This document shows positions 27,814 through 37,032 of a stretch of 64,000 nucleotides of DNA, one piece after another. The DNA is taken from positions 3,690,001-3,754,000 of the forward strand of contig NZ_CP037922.1 in the NCBI RefSeq assembly GCF_004355185.1, given 5' to 3'. The translations under genes and the position numbers were made by a program. Numbering within the stretch: the first letter of the stretch is position 1; each line of letters opens with the position of its first letter. A model generated the notes under the pieces. It ran no database searches, had not been told where the DNA came from, and saw nothing but the letters and a program-made list of their open reading frames with translations. This DNA comes from Hymenobacter radiodurans (GTDB lineage: Bacteria; Bacteroidota; Bacteroidia; Cytophagales; Hymenobacteraceae).

Positions 27814-28815
27814 CTACGTCAGAGACTTAACATCCGTCAGCCATAGACTGAGCAGTTCGAGTTCGTTAGGCAGCACAATCCCTTCCTTCTCCAAGGCTAC
27901 GTAAGCCTTATAGAGGTTATCGCCAACGGAAGCATTAGGGTCCAGTGCGGACTGTACAGTAGCAATTACACGATTGGGGTGTAAGTAACAAGGAATCTCT
28001 GATTCAAAGTCCTTCACATAATCATGAGGATTGCGCTCTTGAATTACAGTAGCTTTAGTAAAACCTAAACGGTAGCCGTAAAGCCACATGATTGGCTGTG
28101 CCACCAGGCCACGCAGAATATCTGTAAAGCGAAAGGTGACGTAAGCCGGCAAATAGAGTAAAGGGAAAAGTTCCTGCCGGAATGCTGTATTCTGAGAGTT
28201 AAAAGGGCAAAGTGTGCCTTCTGCCAATACCACCGGTGCATGGTCGTCGAAGAAGCATTCGGTATTATCTACTAAGCGATAAATAGCATCTACATCCGGA
28301 TCACCATCGGCTAGCCCCTGCCATACCCCTATTTTTATCGATTCACTTTGAAGCTCTTCTTCCTGCAATACGTGTGCTTTGGAGTTAATTAGATCCAAGG
28401 GTAAGCCACGCGGCCATATGTGCTGTTTAGTAAAGGTCTTGTATATATTAACAAATCCTTTGCTATCCTTTGAGGTCAGAAAATCACCTTCCATTGCTGG
28501 AAATTCCCAGCCCTCATAAGGAATGTTGTCATCGTCTGTATCAATGATGACCTGAGCACCCTGTTGCATGGCGTGCAGATAGCCCATCATCTTACGTCCA
28601 TAGTGATTGTAGGGCAATTTGGCCGACATCTGCATACCCATCGTCTCCTGTTCTTGCACTGATAAGTAGGTGACATTATCACTGCTCCAGTGCGCAGGAG
28701 ACTTTTTATCGCCAGCAACTACAAGCTGATAGTCAGCAAGGGTAGCGAATTTTTTTACTGCCTTCGTTGGGGCAAAAATAGATGTAATGACAATGAAAGA
28801 CTTCAACGAAGACAT
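27814..28815 (-). CDS. STELLO-like (DUF288) glycosyltransferase family protein
   Basis: A 333-residue protein resembling the STELLO/DUF288 group first named for plant Golgi proteins: FIVITSIFAPTKAVKKFA at the N-terminus, QLVVAGDKKSP (about 29-39), the segment PYNHYGRKMMGYLHAMQQGA (about 68-87) and the acidic IIDTDDDNIP (about 89-98), which looks like a metal/nucleotide site. It also has CPFNSQNTAF, PAYVTFRFTDILRGLV and ERNPHDYVKDFESEIP, as in relatives. Bacterial members are often found in polysaccharide loci. The activity is not established; sugar transfer is inferred from fold similarity and context. It lies 14 bp upstream of a GT2 gene. Confidence 0.75.
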   Translation of the reverse strand: MSSLKSFIVITSIFAPTKAVKKFATLADYQLVVAGDKKSPAHWSSDNVTYLSVQEQETMGMQMSAKLPYNHYGRKMMGYLHAMQQGAQVIIDTDDDNIPYEGWEFPAMEGDFLTSKDSKGFVNIYKTFTKQHIWPRGLPLDLINSKAHVLQEEELQSESIKIGVWQGLADGDPDVDAIYRLVDNTECFFDDHAPVVLAEGTLCPFNSQNTAFRQELFPLLYLPAYVTFRFTDILRGLVAQPIMWLYGYRLGFTKATVIQERNPHDYVKDFESEIPCYLHPNRVIATVQSALDPNASVGDNLYKAYVALEKEGIVLPNELELLSLWLTDVKSLT

Positions 28816-28905
28816 AAGCTGGAATAAGATTATATGAGAGAAGTTGGCGAATCAGAGTACTGCAGATAATGCTAACAACTCATAGTTAATGCTGATTTTG
28901 AGGCG

Positions 28906-28913
28906 CAAAGGTA
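28906..28913 (-). promoter_or_regulatory. Candidate -7 promoter element
   Basis: Minus-strand TACCTTTG (TAnnTTTG), about 90 bp upstream of the STELLO-like gene. The region 28816-29026 otherwise holds no gene. Confidence 0.45.
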
Positions 28914-29026
28914 CAGTGTTTTTATTCACACTCTGTTTTGTTCAGTCAGCGCGAGCGTCTAGGAGCTCAGTATTTCACCCATATTGCTTGGTGTACAAGC
29001 CGGTAAGATAAGCCTACTCGCTGATT

Positions 29027-30136
29027 TTACAAGGTTTTATAAAAGCCTCCGATGCCTTCGGCTACTACTTTTACCTCTGGCTCTTGCATACCCGGCCATA
29101 TTGGCAAACTCAATGAAGTTTGGGCTAATTCCTCAGCAATTGGGCAAACTCCTTCCTGCATATTCAGGTGGCTATAGGCCTGTTGACGATGAGGAGGCAC
29201 AGGGTAATGAATTAGTGTACCAATGCCATGTTCCTGCAAATAGCGTTGGAGTGCGTCGCGATGGGCCGTACGCACTACATAAAGATGATACACATGTGAT
29301 GCTCCTACTGTAGTAACCGGTAGAATAAGGTCTCCTAAGCCATACAAGTATTGGTCATAAAAAGCAGCTACTGTTCGGCGTTGTTGGGTCCAGGTGTACA
29401 GATATGGCAGTTTCACGTTTAATACAGCCGCCTGCAGCTCATCGAGGCGGGAATTATAGCCTATGACCTCGTTGTAGTATTTTTTTTGAGAGCCATAATT
29501 GCGCAGTGTGCGAATTTTGCCCCCCAGCACCTCATCATTCGTTGTTACGGCACCCGCGTCACCGAGAGCCCCAAGGTTTTTACCTGGATAAAAACTAGTA
29601 CCATTTACATTGCCAAAACTGCCGGTCATCTGACCTTGCCAGGTAGCTCCCTGCGCCTGCGCATTATCTTCGACCACCCATAGCCCATGTCGCTGCGCCA
29701 CTTCCATTATGGAAGTCATCTCACATGCTTGGCCGTACAAATGGACGGGCATTATGCCTTTGGTTTTGGGGGTTATAGCCGCTTCTAGGCGGTTAGGATC
29801 AATATTATAAGTAAAAGGATTGGGCTCAACTGGAACTGGTGTAGCGCCAACAAAAGAAACGGCCAACCAAGTGGCAATGTATGTGTTGCTAGGTACCAGC
29901 ACTTCATCACCTGGCCCAACATTTAGCGCTAGGAGCGCCAGATGCAATGCATCGAGCCCATTTGCTACGCCGATGCAGTGCTTTACATCATTAAACGTGG
30001 CGTAGGCGGCCTCAAAAGCCTTTACTTGGTCGCCTAAAACATACCATTGCTTATCGTATACACCTGCAATTGCAGCAAGTATTTCCTCACGAATGGGGTC
30101 GTGCTGAGGCGAAAAAGACAGAAATGGAATATTCAT
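29027..30136 (-). CDS. DegT/DnrJ/EryC1 sugar aminotransferase (FdtB/QdtB-like)
   Basis: A PLP-dependent aminotransferase of 369 residues. Motifs: CIGVANGLDALHLALLAL (about 54-71), PSNTYIATWLAV, VVEDNAQAQGATW (about 154-166) and TSFYPGKNLGALGDAGAV (about 179-196), where Lys binds PLP. The N-terminus IPFLSFSPQHDPIREEIL matches the FdtB/QdtB subgroup that transaminates dTDP-3-keto-6-deoxyhexoses. An FdtA-like ketoisomerase (32183-32587) and a GNAT acetyltransferase (31254-32195) are close by on the same strand, which supports a dTDP-3-acetamido-3,6-dideoxyhexose pathway. The exact epimer is not determined. Confidence 0.85.
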   Translation of the reverse strand: MNIPFLSFSPQHDPIREEILAAIAGVYDKQWYVLGDQVKAFEAAYATFNDVKHCIGVANGLDALHLALLALNVGPGDEVLVPSNTYIATWLAVSFVGATPVPVEPNPFTYNIDPNRLEAAITPKTKGIMPVHLYGQACEMTSIMEVAQRHGLWVVEDNAQAQGATWQGQMTGSFGNVNGTSFYPGKNLGALGDAGAVTTNDEVLGGKIRTLRNYGSQKKYYNEVIGYNSRLDELQAAVLNVKLPYLYTWTQQRRTVAAFYDQYLYGLGDLILPVTTVGASHVYHLYVVRTAHRDALQRYLQEHGIGTLIHYPVPPHRQQAYSHLNMQEGVCPIAEELAQTSLSLPIWPGMQEPEVKVVAEGIGGFYKTL

Positions 30137-30275
30137 CAGGATGTGAATTGCAATAGAAAACAGCCTCTAAAACCGCTGTAGTAGTCGAAGTATATAAGAT
30201 GCCTAACAAGAAATTGTCAGACGAAGTAAGCGGTTATTGATTTGAGTAAAACAGCTATTGCGTTTGCAATACTAT

Positions 30276-31220
30276 TTAGGGCGCAACACCGGTCTCATAA
30301 GTGTTTTTTACTACATACAACGGACGGTTGCGAGAGGCATCAAGTCCGCGCCAAACGTATTCGCCTATTATTCCTAGTGCAATCATTTGAAAAGCCGACA
30401 CAAATAATACAACGACCATTAAGGTTGTCCAGCCAGTGGGCGCTTGGGGGGCAAAAATATTCAGACCGATAACGTACAAACCGTAGAGAAGGGCAATTAT
30501 GCCCAGTAAAAGACCTACGACTGAAATGGCTCGAATAGGGAAATAGGAGAAGGCAAGCAGAGAATCAATAAACAATTTTATCTTTTTCTGTAAGGTCCAG
30601 CGCGACTTCCCTACTTCACGCTTACGGCGGACATACGGGATATTCACATATGGATATCCCAGCCACACCATGAGGTAAAACACATTGCTGTTGCGCTCGT
30701 GCATCTTTAACACCTCTTCGGCTACCTGACGGTCAAAAAAGACGAAGTCAAAGCCGCCCTCGGGTATGTTGCTCAGGGCTAAATGCTTCATCAACCAGTG
30801 GAAAGTCTCGGCAAATGTCTTTGCTAACCCCGTTTCCTGCCGGTCCTGCCTGTTACCGATGACTAGCTTAAAACCCTTTGACCAGTGGCCATACATTTGC
30901 ACCATCAGCTCCGGCGGGTCCTGCATATCAGCGGTAATAACAGCCATACAGTCACCTGTTGCGTGAGCCATGCCGGCTACAATAGCGTTATATGACCCCA
31001 CATTGCCCGCAAGCTCCACTACCCGGATTCGATCGGGGTATTGAGCGCGGGCTTCCAATAATACCTCTAGTGTACGGTCGCCAGAGCCATCGTCTACAAA
31101 TACATACTCAAATTCGACTTCAGTGGGAAAACGGGCCTCATTGGCAACCAATTCTCGTACTGTAATCGGAATATTCTCCTCATTGTAATAACAAGGAACG
31201 ATGACAGATAGCTTGGGCAT
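30276..31220 (-). CDS. Membrane GT2 glycosyltransferase (DPM1/GtrB/ArnC-like)
   Basis: A 314-residue GT2 enzyme that moves a sugar onto a polyprenyl phosphate carrier, judged by its family. The catalytic domain has SVIVPCYYNEENIPITV (about 5-21), FVDDGSGDRTLEVL (about 40-53), GNVGSYNAIVAGMAHA, VITADMQDPPEL (metal site, about 94-105) and the family motif VGKSRWTLQKKIKLFIDSLL (about 207-226). Two C-terminal membrane helices follow (about 230-255 and 267-290), then EYVWRGLDASRNRPLYVV. It probably starts a lipid-linked sugar used by a later periplasmic transferase. Located between the aminotransferase and the GNAT gene. Confidence 0.88.
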   Translation of the reverse strand: MPKLSVIVPCYYNEENIPITVRELVANEARFPTEVEFEYVFVDDGSGDRTLEVLLEARAQYPDRIRVVELAGNVGSYNAIVAGMAHATGDCMAVITADMQDPPELMVQMYGHWSKGFKLVIGNRQDRQETGLAKTFAETFHWLMKHLALSNIPEGGFDFVFFDRQVAEEVLKMHERNSNVFYLMVWLGYPYVNIPYVRRKREVGKSRWTLQKKIKLFIDSLLAFSYFPIRAISVVGLLLGIIALLYGLYVIGLNIFAPQAPTGWTTLMVVVLFVSAFQMIALGIIGEYVWRGLDASRNRPLYVVKNTYETGVAP

Positions 31221-31253
31221 TCAGGGACAGAAAAACGGTAATTATTTAACAAT

Positions 31254-32195
31254 TTAATCACCGTGGAAAGATAAGATATGACTACTACCTCCTAGCTTGA
31301 AGCCTAATTTTTCGCACGTGCGGAATACAGCTCGATTAGTTGCTTGCGTTGTCATCAAAACAGCCTTATCACCTTTTTCACGAGCTCGGTGTATGGTTTC
31401 AGCTACAAGCTTCAGGTGCCATCCCCGATTTTGAGGTCCTACAGCCGTGAGAACCACTCTGGACATGCCGAACCCTGTTGCAGCTGAATCGTCTTTTAAA
31501 TCACTGATTGCCAGAAAGGATTGAATAGGCAAGCCGGGCTCATCGGGCACAAGCACAGCATCGCAATAACCGCGAACGGCAGCGCTTGCATAACGCGCCA
31601 AAAAAGCATCGGCACGTTCAGCTCCAAACCAAGGATCGGCATGAAACCGATCATAATCATTGCGATTCTCAGCAGATATGCGAGCAATCTGTGCTTCGTC
31701 TTCTGAATTAGCTAGGCGTACCGGATAGCGCTCCTCATTGAATGATTCGAGGTTGTCACGATAGAAGAGCAAGCGTGTTTCAACTAGCCGCCATCCACTA
31801 GATGTCAACGTTTGCAATAGCATGCTATCCTCGCTTGGCACTTCACTAAAACAATAGTAGGGCCCGGATGCTGCTAAGTGCTTTTCAAAAGCTTTAATAG
31901 TTTTCAATCGATCCGCTGGGGGGCTTTTCTCAGAGAAGAGCCCTGTCAACAATCTATATGTGGGGACGGCAAAAAACTGGGTGTCCCAAGGCAAATCACT
32001 ATATAACAGCTGACCTGAGCGATGCGTAAAAATGTTGTTATGAGCTGATTCATCAACAAACCTTGCTGCTCTGCCAACCCCAAATAGTTCTTGTTGGCGC
32101 TCAACGGAAACTAAGTTGCGAAGGAAAATATAGGGCGAATAGAATGCTAATACTGAAGCTCGTTGCGCAAGTAAAGCTTGGTTTACGCCTTCCAT
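31254..32195 (-). CDS. GNAT family N-acetyltransferase (sugar-amine acetyltransferase candidate)
   Basis: A 313-residue protein. The C-terminal ~150 residues have GNAT features: VRLANSEDEAQIARI (start of the fold), GMSRVVLTAVGPQNRGWHLKLV (strand 4 and acetyl-CoA-binding loop, a degenerate Q/R-x-x-G-x-G/A) and TTQATNRAVFRTCEKLGFKL (N-x-x-x...Y/E-K-x-G-F), the typical end. The N-terminal half is not clear, but the S-D-L-P-W-D-T-Q-F-F-A-V-P stretch recalls WecD-like dTDP-fucosamine acetyltransferases. The start overlaps the fdtA end by 13 bp. Acetylation of the dTDP-3-amino sugar made by the neighbours is inferred. Confidence 0.75.
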   Translation of the reverse strand: MEGVNQALLAQRASVLAFYSPYIFLRNLVSVERQQELFGVGRAARFVDESAHNNIFTHRSGQLLYSDLPWDTQFFAVPTYRLLTGLFSEKSPPADRLKTIKAFEKHLAASGPYYCFSEVPSEDSMLLQTLTSSGWRLVETRLLFYRDNLESFNEERYPVRLANSEDEAQIARISAENRNDYDRFHADPWFGAERADAFLARYASAAVRGYCDAVLVPDEPGLPIQSFLAISDLKDDSAATGFGMSRVVLTAVGPQNRGWHLKLVAETIHRAREKGDKAVLMTTQATNRAVFRTCEKLGFKLGGSSHILSFHGD

Positions 32196-32587
32196 ATTCT
32201 GCGAAATTGCTCATACTCACGTATGTAGTCTTTCTCGTCGTAAGGCTGAGAAGCGAAAACCAATTGCACAGCTGAATGCGAATACTGCATTGTATGCCAG
32301 GCATTTGGTGGCACATACAGACCCATATAGGGATCTTCTAAGCGATACACTTCAATTGTTCCATCCGACATTTCTGTCGTCACGGTAATACGCCCAGCAG
32401 CCGCCACGAGCACCTGTTCGGTCAAGTGATGCGCGTGACGGCCACGGACGATGCTCTCTGGAGTGTAATAGGTCCAGAATGTCCGTTTTACCTCAAAAGG
32501 AATAGGACGCAGTTGTTCTGTTACTGATATAAACCCAATAGTAGAGTCTCCTATTTTAGGAAACTCTATTAAATAAGGCTTCATCAT
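32183..32587 (-). CDS. fdtA: dTDP-4-keto-6-deoxyglucose 3,4-ketoisomerase (FdtA/WxcM-like cupin)
   Basis: A 134-residue single-domain cupin of the WxcM C-terminal family. It keeps the conserved FPKIGDSTIGFISV start, FEVKRTFWTYYTPE, RGRHAHHLTEQVLVAAAG (catalytic His pair, about 53-70) and YVPPNAWHTMQYSHSAV (about 95-111). These enzymes isomerise dTDP-4-keto-6-deoxyglucose to the 3-keto sugar before transamination. FdtA and QdtA give different epimers and cannot be told apart by eye, so the symbol is provisional. It overlaps the GNAT gene and lies 10 bp from the decarboxylase gene. Confidence 0.85.
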   Translation of the reverse strand: MMKPYLIEFPKIGDSTIGFISVTEQLRPIPFEVKRTFWTYYTPESIVRGRHAHHLTEQVLVAAAGRITVTTEMSDGTIEVYRLEDPYMGLYVPPNAWHTMQYSHSAVQLVFASQPYDEKDYIREYEQFRRIWKA

Positions 32588-32596
32588 GTGCAGGAC

Positions 32597-33538
32597 CTAA
32601 ACCTTGTCTTTGAAATACTCCAGCGTCCGGCGTAATCCTTCAGCCCGATCAACTTTCGGCTCCCAACCCAAAATCTCCTTGGCTTTTGTGATATCAGGCC
32701 GGCGCTTCATGGGGTCATTCTCAGGCAAGGCCTGATACGTTGGTTTAAATTCAACGCCCGTCAGCTTTGCAATTTCCTCCCCAAATTCCTTGATCGTGAT
32801 TTCTGACGGATTACCAATATTCACTGGCAGTGGGTAATCAGAAAGCAGCAAGCGATAAATCCCTTCTACCAAATCATCGACATAGCAGAAAGAGCGCGTC
32901 TGCGAGCCATCGCCAAACACAGTCAGGTTTTCGCCTCTTAGCGCTTGTGAGAGGAACGCTGGTAATACACGGCCGTCATTGAGTCGCATGCGAGGGCCAT
33001 AGGTATTGAAAATACGAATAATACGCGTTTCCAGTCCATGATGTGTATGATACGCCATAGTAATTGCTTCCTGAAAGCGCTTAGCTTCGTCGTAGCAACC
33101 GCGCGGACCCACTGGGTTCACATTACCGAAGTATTCTTCTACTTGTGGATGAACCTCAGGGTCACCATACACCTCTGACGTGCTAGCAATTAGAATGCGT
33201 GCATTTTTAACACGAGCCAGTCCTAATAGATTATGCGTACCCAATGACCCAACCTTCAAAGTTTGGATTGGAATCTTGAGGTAGTCGATTGGTGAAGCGG
33301 GGGAGGCAAAATGCAGAATGTAATCTAGTTTGCCTGGCACAAACACATACTTGGACACATCGTGATGGTGAAACTCGAAAGCTTCTTGCCCAAACAAATG
33401 CTCGATGTTGGATAAGTCACCCGTAATGAGGTTATCCATGGCTATAACATGGTAGCCTTCCGCCAAAAATCGATCACAAAGGTGAGAACCCAAAAATCCG
33501 GCACCGCCAGTAATGAGTATGCGTTTCTTATCAGACAT
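32597..33538 (-). CDS. UDP-glucuronate decarboxylase (UDP-xylose synthase)
   Basis: An extended SDR that oxidises, decarboxylates and reduces UDP-glucuronate to UDP-xylose. The start is set at [20 protein letters not shown] (33538) because the longer frame adds 31 residues that overlap the ugd 3' end and lack family character. Motifs: [35 protein letters not shown] (diagnostic for the UXS group), [22 protein letters not shown] (catalytic Tyr and Lys) and [21 protein letters not shown]. About 313 residues. The gene follows ugd, which supplies its substrate, so the two form a two-step module. Confidence 0.93.
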   Translation of the reverse strand: MSDKKRILITGGAGFLGSHLCDRFLAEGYHVIAMDNLITGDLSNIEHLFGQEAFEFHHHDVSKYVFVPGKLDYILHFASPASPIDYLKIPIQTLKVGSLGTHNLLGLARVKNARILIASTSEVYGDPEVHPQVEEYFGNVNPVGPRGCYDEAKRFQEAITMAYHTHHGLETRIIRIFNTYGPRMRLNDGRVLPAFLSQALRGENLTVFGDGSQTRSFCYVDDLVEGIYRLLLSDYPLPVNIGNPSEITIKEFGEEIAKLTGVEFKPTYQALPENDPMKRRPDITKAKEILGWEPKVDRAEGLRRTLEYFKDKV

Positions 33539-33582
33539 GCGTGCTAAATAATATGGTGCTTGGGTATGTATGTTGATGAATG

Positions 33583-34929
33583 CTACGCCTGAACTACTGG
33601 CTCCTTGTGGTTGGCTCGGATGCCAATGCAATGGTAAGTAAAGCCAATCTCGCTTAGCTCTTTCGCATCATAGATATTACGACCGTCGAATATGGCTTTT
33701 TGCTTCATCAAGCGGCCCAGAACTTCGAAATTGGGTGAGCGAAACTCTGGCCATTCCGTTACGATAAGCAGGGCATCAGCATCAATCAGTGCATCAAATT
33801 GATCTTTGGCGTACGTGATACGGTCGCCCAACGAGTGCTTCGCCTCTTTGATAGCAACTGGGTCGTAGGCCGATACTGTACAGCCAGCTTCCAATAAGCG
33901 CTCAATAATCACCAAAGAAGGAGCCTCCCGCATATCATCGGTCTTGGGCTTAAAGGAAAGGCCCCAAATGGCCATCTTCTTACCTTGCAGATCGCCGCCG
34001 AAGTGCTTATTCACTTTGTCGAATAGTACTGACTTCTGCGCCTCATTGACATTCTCGACAGCTTTTAGCACCTGCATCTCATAGCCATTCTCAGCGGCTG
34101 TTTTAATGAGTGCCTTTACGTCTTTTGGGAAGCAAGAGCCGCCGTAGCCAATACCTGGATAGATGAACTTAGTACCGATACGAGCGTCAGAGCCAATACC
34201 CTGGCGAACCTTGTTCACATCGGCGCCCATAATCTCACATAGATTGGCGATGTCGTTCATAAACGAAATTTTGGTCGCTAGCATGGAGTTAGCGGCATAT
34301 TTCGTCATTTCAGCCGAAGGAATATCCATGAAGATGATAGGATGACCATTGAGCAGAAAAGGCTTATACAGTTTGGTCATTACCTCTTCCGCACGCTCGG
34401 ACGCTACACCAACTACGATACGGTCGGGCTTCAGGAAGTCGTCGATGGCGGCACCTTCCTTCAGGAATTCGGGGTTAGAGGCTACATCAAAATCGATATT
34501 CTCACCGCGCTTTTCCAGTGCTTTTTCGATTTCGGCACGCACTTTCGCAGCTGTGCCAACGGGCACCGTGCTCTTAGTGACGATAACCCCGTAGCTGTTC
34601 ATATGCTCACCAATACCACGGGCTACTGCCAGCACGTACTTCAGATCAGCAGATCCATCTTCGCCGGGGGGCGTTCCTACCGCAATAAAGGCTACGTCGG
34701 CATCGTGGATGCTTTCGGCGAGGCTGGTAGAAAAGTGCAGACGGCCTTTCTCTACATTTCGCGAAACCATTTCCTCCAAGCCAGGCTCATAAATAGGTAG
34801 AATGCCTTTCTTGAGGTTATCAATCTTTTTCTGGTCGATATCAATGCATGTAACATCAATGCCAACTTCGGCGAAGCAAGTGCCTGTAACCAGACCTACG
34901 TAACCGGTGCCTACTACTGCAATTTTCAT
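33583..34929 (-). CDS. ugd: UDP-glucose 6-dehydrogenase
   Basis: NAD-dependent oxidation of UDP-glucose to UDP-glucuronate. The 448-residue protein has the N-terminal [20 protein letters not shown], then [36 protein letters not shown] and the active-site [14 protein letters not shown] with the catalytic Cys (about residue 260), and the C-terminal [16 protein letters not shown]. All family landmarks are present. It lies upstream of the UDP-xylose synthase gene (44 bp), and UDP-glucuronate may also be used directly by the glycosyltransferases. Confidence 0.96.
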   Translation of the reverse strand: MKIAVVGTGYVGLVTGTCFAEVGIDVTCIDIDQKKIDNLKKGILPIYEPGLEEMVSRNVEKGRLHFSTSLAESIHDADVAFIAVGTPPGEDGSADLKYVLAVARGIGEHMNSYGVIVTKSTVPVGTAAKVRAEIEKALEKRGENIDFDVASNPEFLKEGAAIDDFLKPDRIVVGVASERAEEVMTKLYKPFLLNGHPIIFMDIPSAEMTKYAANSMLATKISFMNDIANLCEIMGADVNKVRQGIGSDARIGTKFIYPGIGYGGSCFPKDVKALIKTAAENGYEMQVLKAVENVNEAQKSVLFDKVNKHFGGDLQGKKMAIWGLSFKPKTDDMREAPSLVIIERLLEAGCTVSAYDPVAIKEAKHSLGDRITYAKDQFDALIDADALLIVTEWPEFRSPNFEVLGRLMKQKAIFDGRNIYDAKELSEIGFTYHCIGIRANHKEPVVQA

Positions 34930-34997
34930 AGTGTATGAAAGGGTAAGAAAATTCTGAGTTTATGATTTTATATTGAGGGGCAACACTGGGGGGCAAA

Positions 34998-36905
34998 TTA
35001 GCCCATCATCCATTTTTTCCACCAATGCTGGAACACAATAAGGGCCCAAATACGAGCATGAATATCACCAGGGTTACTAGAAAACAACTGCGTCTTGAGC
35101 GCACGTACGGCGTCTACGTCAAAAACGCCCTGAGATTCAATAAAATCGTCAGAAAGTAGATCGTCGGTTATTAGAGGACGCAGCTCATTGCGAAACCACT
35201 TCAGCAACGGCACTTCAAAGCCATGCTTCGGACGCTTATATAGTTCCGGCGGTAACATTGGGCGGAAAGCATCCTGCACGATGCGCTTTTTCATGTTCGC
35301 GTTGATCTTGCTTTCAACGGGAAGAGAAAAAGCAAAATTGACTACTTTATAATCCAGAAATGGCGTCCTTACTTCCAGCGAGTTTGCCATACTCATCATG
35401 TCCACTTTCGTAAGCATGTCATTTGGTAGCACCAAGTTCATATCAGTGAGCAACACCTCGTTCAAGTCACCATCTGCATGTAAGTGCTGAAGCACGTCAC
35501 GCCGACGCTTTTCGGCCAACTTCTTCCCTACTTTACGCCGTGATGCCTGGCTTAGCAAGTTGCGGGCGTCGCGCTCGCTCACAAAGGAGGCCCAGTCCCA
35601 ATAGCGGTCTTTTGGGCCGCTAAGCATGCCACGGGAGAAGCGCTGAAACTGACGGATACGATTGCCAAAAAACGAATTGCGCGATTTGGGCAGAATATCC
35701 CATAAGAAGTCGAGTCCAGCAACAGCCTCGGCTTTGAAGCCACCATTCCTGATTTGAAACTCGCCCATGTGCTTGTTGTAGCCAGCAAAAAGCTCGTCAG
35801 CACCATCACCAGATAAAGCAACAGTCACTTTTTCGCGCGTGCGCTTACTAAGGATGTACACAGCTAACGCTGAAGAGTCGGCGAAGGGCTCATCGATATA
35901 CTCTAGTACATCAAAGATGTGATCGTAGAGGTCCTGATTTGTCAGAGAAAAGACCGTATGGTTCGTCTGGTGCATTTTGGCTACCAGATTGGCATACTTC
36001 GTTTCATCAAAGAAGGGCTCGTCTCGAAAACCTATGCTGAAGGTATTCAGGTGAGGCGTATGGCGAGCAGCGAGAGCGGTAATAGCGGAAGAATCGATGC
36101 CACCGCTTAAGAAAGAGCCTAATGGCACGTCAGCAACCAAGCGGCGTGCTACGGCATCGTCCATCAATTCCAGCAGTTTCTTTTGCTGCTCCTCGTAGCT
36201 GAGCTTATTCTTCTGCGTCTTTTTAGGATCGTAGGGAATCCGATACCACGCTTTGCCGACTACCTTTTGGCCTTTGACATACAAATAATGGCCGGGCAGC
36301 AATTTCTTGACACCTTTGAAGATAGTAGCCGGGCCAGGAATGTAGTTGAGCTGCAAATAGTGGCTCAAGGCCACATAATCCATCTTGCGCGGCACTCCCA
36401 AAGCCAACAGCGACTTCATTTCGGAGGCAAAGAACAGCTTGTCCTCGTCGCGATAAACCAGCAAGGGCTTAACCCCCATTCGGTCGCGGGCGATGAACAG
36501 CGAATCTTCCTCTTTATCGTAAATAGCCAAGGCGAAAAAGCCGTTGAGCTTTTTCAGGCAGCTGCGCCCTTCTGTAATATATAGGCGCAGAATGACTTCC
36601 GTGTCAGTTTGGGAATGAAACTGATGCCCCTTGCGAACAAGGCGCTGTCGTAGCTCGCGAAAGTTAAATATCTCACCATTGAAGACAATCGTATACCGCC
36701 CCGACTCATCGGTCATAGGCTGATTGCCGTCGCAGGAAAGGTCAAGAATGGCAAGCCGGCGAAAGCCGAGGCCTACATTGTCGTATACATAATGCCCTTG
36801 CGAATCAGGCCCACGGCTGATAATGGCATCAGTTGAGGCTGGCAATGCGGCTAGCGAATTGCGACCAGCGTCGGAGAAAGCGAATATTCCAGTAATTCCA
36901 CACAT
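34998..36905 (-). CDS. asnB: Asparagine synthase (glutamine-hydrolysing) family protein
   Basis: The mature enzyme must begin with Cys after Met, so the start is MCGITGIFAF at 36905; the longer frame adds 27 unneeded residues. N-terminal Ntn amidotransferase domain (Cys2, then RGPDSQGHY, RRLAILDLS, VFNGEIFNFREL) and C-terminal synthetase domain with the ATP PP-loop SFLSGGIDSSAITALA (about 260-275) and ALSGDGADELFAGYNKH. About 635 residues, as in the AsnB group found in polysaccharide loci, where some members amidate uronic acids. With ugd adjacent, amidation of a glucuronate-type sugar is possible; ordinary asparagine synthesis is the alternative. It is the most upstream gene of the locus. 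Confidence 0.9.
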   Translation of the reverse strand: MCGITGIFAFSDAGRNSLAALPASTDAIISRGPDSQGHYVYDNVGLGFRRLAILDLSCDGNQPMTDESGRYTIVFNGEIFNFRELRQRLVRKGHQFHSQTDTEVILRLYITEGRSCLKKLNGFFALAIYDKEEDSLFIARDRMGVKPLLVYRDEDKLFFASEMKSLLALGVPRKMDYVALSHYLQLNYIPGPATIFKGVKKLLPGHYLYVKGQKVVGKAWYRIPYDPKKTQKNKLSYEEQQKKLLELMDDAVARRLVADVPLGSFLSGGIDSSAITALAARHTPHLNTFSIGFRDEPFFDETKYANLVAKMHQTNHTVFSLTNQDLYDHIFDVLEYIDEPFADSSALAVYILSKRTREKVTVALSGDGADELFAGYNKHMGEFQIRNGGFKAEAVAGLDFLWDILPKSRNSFFGNRIRQFQRFSRGMLSGPKDRYWDWASFVSERDARNLLSQASRRKVGKKLAEKRRRDVLQHLHADGDLNEVLLTDMNLVLPNDMLTKVDMMSMANSLEVRTPFLDYKVVNFAFSLPVESKINANMKKRIVQDAFRPMLPPELYKRPKHGFEVPLLKWFRNELRPLITDDLLSDDFIESQGVFDVDAVRALKTQLFSSNPGDIHARIWALIVFQHWWKKWMMG

Positions 36906-36915
36906 AATAGGCGGG

Positions 36916-36923
36916 CAAAAGTA
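36916..36923 (-). promoter_or_regulatory. Candidate -7 promoter for the polysaccharide locus
   Basis: Minus-strand TACTTTTG (TAnnTTTG), ending 10 bp before the asnB start at 36905. The next gene on the other side is divergent, so this is the likely main promoter of the asnB-ugd block, with a very short leader. Confidence 0.55.
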
Positions 36924-37032
36924 CAAACTATAAAGACGTGTGCCCAAAAAAGTAGCCGCAAGCATCTGCAACCAAAGCCGTGCCACGGTAGTACACAGCT
37001 TAGCTTACTGCTTTTTCCCACTCATTTTTGCC

